A stretch of 64,000 nt of DNA from JANQOH01 sp965201155 (GTDB lineage Bacteria; Pseudomonadota; Alphaproteobacteria; UBA7887): the NCBI GenBank assembly GCA_965201155.1, contig OZ241752.1:682001-746000 (forward strand), in the 5' to 3' direction. Numbering within the stretch: position 1 is the first letter of the stretch; the number at the start of each line of letters is the position of its first letter. Under the pieces are notes generated by a model. The model made no database searches and was not told where the DNA came from. It saw only the letters and a program-made list of their open reading frames with translations. A program made the position numbers and the translations under genes. Shown here piece by piece: positions 60,803 to 64,000 of the stretch.

Positions 60803-61572
60803 CCGGTCCCGGGCACAGCAGGCCGACGGGCCCCCGTCTCGTTGCCGAAGCCGAAGGACTCGTCGCGCGCCATCTCGGCAAGAGCTATCGGCGGCGCCCC
60901 GTGCTGCGCGATGTTTCGGTGGCAGTGCGTCGCGGGGAAGTCGTCGGGCTGCTCGGCCCCAATGGCGCCGGCAAAACGACCTGTTTCTATCTCATGACCG
61001 GCCTGCTTGCCGCCGATACCGGGCAGGTTGCGATCGACGGCCACGACATCACCGACCTTCCCATGTATCGCCGCGCCCGCCTCGGAGTCGGCTATCTGCC
61101 GCAGGAAGCCTCGTTCTTTCGTGGTCTCACTGTCGAAAACAATATCCGCGTGGTTCTGGAAGTCGTGGAACCGGTGCGCGAACGGCGCGAGGCCGCGCTG
61201 GACGAGTTGCTCGCCGAGTTTTCCATCACCCATCTGCGGCATACCCCGGCAATGGCGCTCTCCGGCGGCGAACGCCGCCGCATCGAAATCGCCCGCACCC
61301 TGGCTTCCCGTCCCGGTTTCATGCTGCTGGACGAGCCGCTCGCCGGCATCGACCCCATCGCCGTTTCGGAAATCCGCGAGCTGATCGCCCATCTCAAGGA
61401 TCGCGGTATCGGCGTGTTGATCACCGATCACAATGTGCGCGACGCGCTGGATATCGTCGACCGCGCCTATGTCCTCCATGACGGCCTCGTGATGATGGAC
61501 GGCGAACCGGACGAAATCGTCGTTCATGAAGGAGTCCGGCAAGTCTATCTGGGTCACGGCTTTCGCCTGTAG
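60799..61572 (+). CDS. lptB: LPS export ABC transporter ATPase LptB
   Basis: 257 residues. Walker A GLLGPNGAGKTTCFYLMTG, Q-loop GYLPQEASFFRGLTVENNI, signature ALSGGERRRIEIARTLA, Walker B GFMLLDEPLAGIDPIAV, switch His in LITDHNVRDALDI. It powers LPS extraction with LptFG (not in the window). Confidence 0.97.
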   Translation: MTGPGHSRPTGPRLVAEAEGLVARHLGKSYRRRPVLRDVSVAVRRGEVVGLLGPNGAGKTTCFYLMTGLLAADTGQVAIDGHDITDLPMYRRARLGVGYLPQEASFFRGLTVENNIRVVLEVVEPVRERREAALDELLAEFSITHLRHTPAMALSGGERRRIEIARTLASRPGFMLLDEPLAGIDPIAVSEIRELIAHLKDRGIGVLITDHNVRDALDIVDRAYVLHDGLVMMDGEPDEIVVHEGVRQVYLGHGFRL

Positions 61573-61613
61573 AAGCGGCGATCGCGCGCAGGAACAACAT
61601 CGCAAATTCAGGA

Positions 61614-62978
61614 ATGAGCGGGCTGCGGCTCGAACAGCGACCCGGCCAGACACTGGTCATCACCCCTCATTTGCAGCAGGCGATCCGCATGCTGCAAATG
61701 TCGAATCCGGAGCTGAACGCCTGGCTCGACCGCGAACTGCTGCAAAACCCCCTGCTGGAACGGGCACCGCCAGAAAGCCCCGTGGAGCCGCCGGCTGCCT
61801 TCGGCAATGGCGGGGAACGGGAAACCGCGCGGGAAAGCGGCAAGCACGATCCGCTCGACCCTCCTGACTTCGTCCCGGAACCCCCGGACCGACCGCCGGG
61901 CTTGCGTGAGCACATCGCCCGCCAGATCGCGCTCGAAACGGCCGATCCGCGGGAGCGCATGATCTGCAGCCAACTGATCGATTCCCTCGACAATGCCGGC
62001 TATTTTGTCGGCGACCTTGCTGCCATCGGTAAACATCTGGGCTGCCCGCGCGGAGAGGTTGAACGCGCCCTTGCCCGCCTGCAAGCGTGCGAACCGACCG
62101 GTGTGGGCGCGCGGTCGCTGCGTGAGTGCCTTGCCCTGCAACTTGCCGGGCGCAGGTTGCTTGACCCGGCCATGCAGCGCTTGCTGGACCGTCTCGACCT
62201 TCTTGCCCGCCGCGACCTCGCAGCACTGGCGGCTCATTGCCGGGTCGATGACGACGCCGTCATTGCCCGCGTAAAGATCATCCGCAGTCTCGACCCCAAG
62301 CCCGGCGCAGGTTTCGGGGCAGGACCGGTACAGACCATCACCCCGGATATTTTTGCCCACCCGAAACAGGGTGGTGGATGGACGGTGGTCCTCAACAGCG
62401 AGGCCCTGCCCCGCCTGTTGATCGACCGCCACTATGAGGCACGGATTCGGCAGAGTGCCCGCGAGCGCGCCGAGACGATCTGGATTCGCGAAAAAACCCG
62501 CGCTGCGAACTGGCTGCTGCGCGCCCTCGACCAGCGCGCCGAAACGATTCTGAAAGTTGCTGCCGAACTGGTGCGACAGCAAGAGGCGTTTCTGGATAAC
62601 GGCGTCCGCCACCTTCGCCCGCTCACCCTGCGGGTTGTCGCCAGCGAAATCTCCCTGCATGAAAGCACCGTTAGCCGCGCGGCCGCCAATCGGTTCATCG
62701 CTACGCCGCGCGGCATTTTCGAGTTGAAATATTTCTTCTCGGCGGCAATTCCCGCCGCCAATTGCGGCGGCTCCCTTGCCGCCGAAGCGGTGCGCCAGCG
62801 CATTCGCGACCTGATCGACAATGAGTCGCCTTCATGTGTCCTGTCCGACGACCGGTTGGCGGCACTGTTGCGTGAATCGGGCGTAGAAATTGCTCGAAGA
62901 ACTGTGTCCAAATACCGAAAATCATTGAATATTTTATCATCAACGGAACGCCGGCGCGAGAAATTTTCGCGGATTTGA
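61614..62978 (+). CDS. rpoN: RNA polymerase sigma-54 factor
   Basis: 454 residues. Region I is Gln- and Leu-rich (LRLEQRPGQTLVITPHLQQAIRMLQMSNPELNAWL). A short acidic/Pro stretch (EPPDRPPGLREH) follows, then the core-binding region, and the C-terminal DNA-binding part with the RpoN box ARRTVSKYR and the HTH segment LREVASEISLHESTVSRAAANRF-like VVASEISLHESTVSRA. The protein is slightly shorter than most (480-500 residues). It directs transcription of nitrogen and other activator-dependent genes. Between lptB and hpf as usual. Confidence 0.96.
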   Translation: MSGLRLEQRPGQTLVITPHLQQAIRMLQMSNPELNAWLDRELLQNPLLERAPPESPVEPPAAFGNGGERETARESGKHDPLDPPDFVPEPPDRPPGLREHIARQIALETADPRERMICSQLIDSLDNAGYFVGDLAAIGKHLGCPRGEVERALARLQACEPTGVGARSLRECLALQLAGRRLLDPAMQRLLDRLDLLARRDLAALAAHCRVDDDAVIARVKIIRSLDPKPGAGFGAGPVQTITPDIFAHPKQGGGWTVVLNSEALPRLLIDRHYEARIRQSARERAETIWIREKTRAANWLLRALDQRAETILKVAAELVRQQEAFLDNGVRHLRPLTLRVVASEISLHESTVSRAAANRFIATPRGIFELKYFFSAAIPAANCGGSLAAEAVRQRIRDLIDNESPSCVLSDDRLAALLRESGVEIARRTVSKYRKSLNILSSTERRREKFSRI

Positions 62979-63000
62979 GAGCGCTCGGAAAGGCGATCCG

Positions 63001-63029
63001 TTGACGCCGCAAGACACCTTGATTACAGT
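63001..63029 (+). promoter_or_regulatory. possible promoter for hpf-ptsN
   Basis: TTGACG at 63001-63006 and TACAGT at 63024-63029 are 17 bases apart. It lies about 75 bases before the hpf ATG, in the only real gap of the rpoN-hpf-ptsN block. Confidence 0.35.
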
Positions 63030-63105
63030 TTCGATCCTGTTTACCAGCGAGCGAGCGGCCCTGATTAGACGGGCCAAGTCGCGGCACAGTTGATCGTTCG
63101 GGCTT

Positions 63106-63687
63106 ATGCAAGTCTTCGTTAGCGGAAAACATATCAATCTCGGTGACGCGCTGCGTGAACGCGTCGAACAACGCCTGACGGCCAGAGTCGGCAAGTATTT
63201 CAACCATGCGCTTGATGCGCAGGTGCAGTTCTCCAAGGCTCGCCACCTGTTCCGCAGCGATATTTCGGTCCACGCCCGACGCGGGGTGTCCGTGCAGGCC
63301 CATGGTGAAGCCGACGACATCCAAGCGGCGTTCGATATCACTGTGGAGCGCATCGAAAAGCGGCTGCGGCGATTCAAGCGGCGCCTTACCGATCATCACC
63401 GTGCACCGGCCATTGACGACGCGAACGACATTCTTCGCCAAACCGTTCTGGCAGCCGAGAACGAGGAGGAACCGGAGCCCGAGGCCGATGGCGACACGCC
63501 CATCACCATCGCTGAATCAACAACCCCGATCCACTTGCTCACAGTGAGCGAAGCCGTGATGCGCCTCGAACTGGCGCAACTGCCTGTGCTCATGTTCCGC
63601 AATAGCGGCAATGGGCGCTACAACGTGGTGTATCGGCGCGATGACGGCAATGTCGGGTGGCTGGACCCGGCAGCGGAGCGCGCCTGA
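63106..63687 (+). CDS. hpf: ribosome hibernation promoting factor, long form
   Basis: 193 residues. The N-terminal ribosome-binding domain (MQVFVSGKHINLGDALRERVEQRLTARVGKYFNHALDAQVQFSKARHLF) is followed by an acidic linker (EEPEPEADGD) and the long-form C-terminal domain (IHLLTVSEAVMRLELAQLPVLMFRNSGNGRYNVVYRRDDGNVGWLDP) that pairs ribosomes into 100S dimers. It protects ribosomes in stationary phase. Stop overlaps the ptsN ATG by one base. Confidence 0.95.
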   Translation: MQVFVSGKHINLGDALRERVEQRLTARVGKYFNHALDAQVQFSKARHLFRSDISVHARRGVSVQAHGEADDIQAAFDITVERIEKRLRRFKRRLTDHHRAPAIDDANDILRQTVLAAENEEEPEPEADGDTPITIAESTTPIHLLTVSEAVMRLELAQLPVLMFRNSGNGRYNVVYRRDDGNVGWLDPAAERA

Positions 63688-64000
63688 TGCTCTTCGACTC
63701 CCTGCTGTCGCGGGAGGCCGTGCTGGCGGACCTGAAGGCGAAGAGCAAGAAGCAAGCCCTGCATGAACTGGCGAAGCACGCCGCCGATCTCACCACGGTG
63801 GACTGCCGCCGGATTTTTGACGCCCTCATCGACCGCGAGCGTCTCGGCAGCACGGGTGTTGGCAACGGAATTGCCATCCCCCACGCGAGGCTGACGGAAA
63901 TCAACCGCCTGTGGGGTCTGTTCGCCCGTTTTGTCTCGCCCGTGCCCTTCAATGCCATTGATGACGAGCCGGTGGACCTCATGTTCATGCTTCTCGCACC
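63687..64000 (+). CDS. ptsN: PTS IIA-like nitrogen regulatory protein PtsN (3' end outside window)
   Basis: The first about 104 of some 150 residues are visible. Motifs: LSREAVLADLKAKSKKQALHELA, LIDRERLGSTGVGNGIAIPHARLTEI with the phospho-accepting His in AIPHAR, and LFARFVSPVPFNAIDDEPVDLMFML. It passes phosphoryl groups in the nitrogen PTS and is a regulator of potassium and phosphate signalling in proteobacteria. Cut by the right edge. Confidence 0.94.
   Translation, partial: MLFDSLLSREAVLADLKAKSKKQALHELAKHAADLTTVDCRRIFDALIDRERLGSTGVGNGIAIPHARLTEINRLWGLFARFVSPVPFNAIDDEPVDLMFMLLA

Overview
The window reads as a GC-rich chromosomal segment of an alphaproteobacterium, probably environmental. 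Evidence: the kdsD-lptC-lptA-lptB-rpoN-hpf-ptsN block, a PstA with a long N-terminal extension, a UbiK/BMFP protein, an NDUFA9-like reductase, a MidA-type methyltransferase overlapping lgt and pgeF, a sorAB sulfite dehydrogenase, and two lone TRAP-type binding proteins. There is no rRNA operon, IS element, phage or CRISPR array. One tRNA gene is present, tRNA-Leu(CAG). Both window edges cut genes: an SDR reductase on the left and ptsN on the right.

Layout. 1-6.2 kb: end of an SDR gene, a strikingly Met-rich lipoprotein with its own terminator, an orphan LarA-type nickel-enzyme homologue, and parC. 6.2-13.8 kb (minus strand): a class III CoA-transferase, an MscS channel, SorB/SorA, a lipoprotein, pgeF, a MidA-like methyltransferase and lgt. 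13.9-15.6 kb (plus): ubiK-like, ybjN-like, proC. 15.6-21.2 kb (minus): an alcohol dehydrogenase, an enolase-superfamily enzyme, two paralogous GYF_2-domain membrane proteins and a third membrane protein. 21.5-24 kb: a GhrA-like dehydrogenase, a GC-rich hairpin repeat and an orphan DctP-type binding protein with a strong terminator.

24-33 kb (minus): an N-formylglutamate amidohydrolase, then a PQQ alcohol dehydrogenase set. The set has a cytochrome c, an MxaJ/XoxJ-like binding protein and a dehydrogenase with the lanthanide-type Asp-Tyr-Asp motif. Upstream of it sits a tightly overlapping group: a secreted HExxH protein, a NosR-like flavin/Fe-S membrane protein, a VWA (DUF1194) protein and a HEAT-repeat protein. 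No N2O reductase is present, so I regard this group as one of the two best candidates for an undescribed system.

33-38.3 kb: a TAXI-type binding protein, an XRE regulator, two tandem secreted MORN-repeat proteins (11 and 14 repeats) and apt. 38.3-48.2 kb (minus): a complete phosphate regulon (phoR-pstS-pstC-pstA-pstB-phoU-phoB) with a plausible Pho box before pstS, preceded by maeB. 48.3-51 kb: mutS. 51-56.5 kb (minus): a corrinoid methyl-transfer system comprising a pterin-side methyltransferase, a corrinoid reactivator, a corrinoid protein and an MtaA/UroD-type methyltransferase, plus two unrecognised genes. It is the second best candidate because its methyl donor cannot be read from the sequence. 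56.6-64 kb: an NDUFA9-like reductase, tRNA-Leu, RNase D, then the LPS export, sigma-54, hibernation factor and ptsN block.

Taken together the genes suggest an aerobic heterotroph that can oxidise alcohols with PQQ enzymes, oxidise sulfite, import organic acids, and move methyl groups from an unknown compound to tetrahydrofolate. All functional assignments come from reading motifs by eye; no database search was possible.
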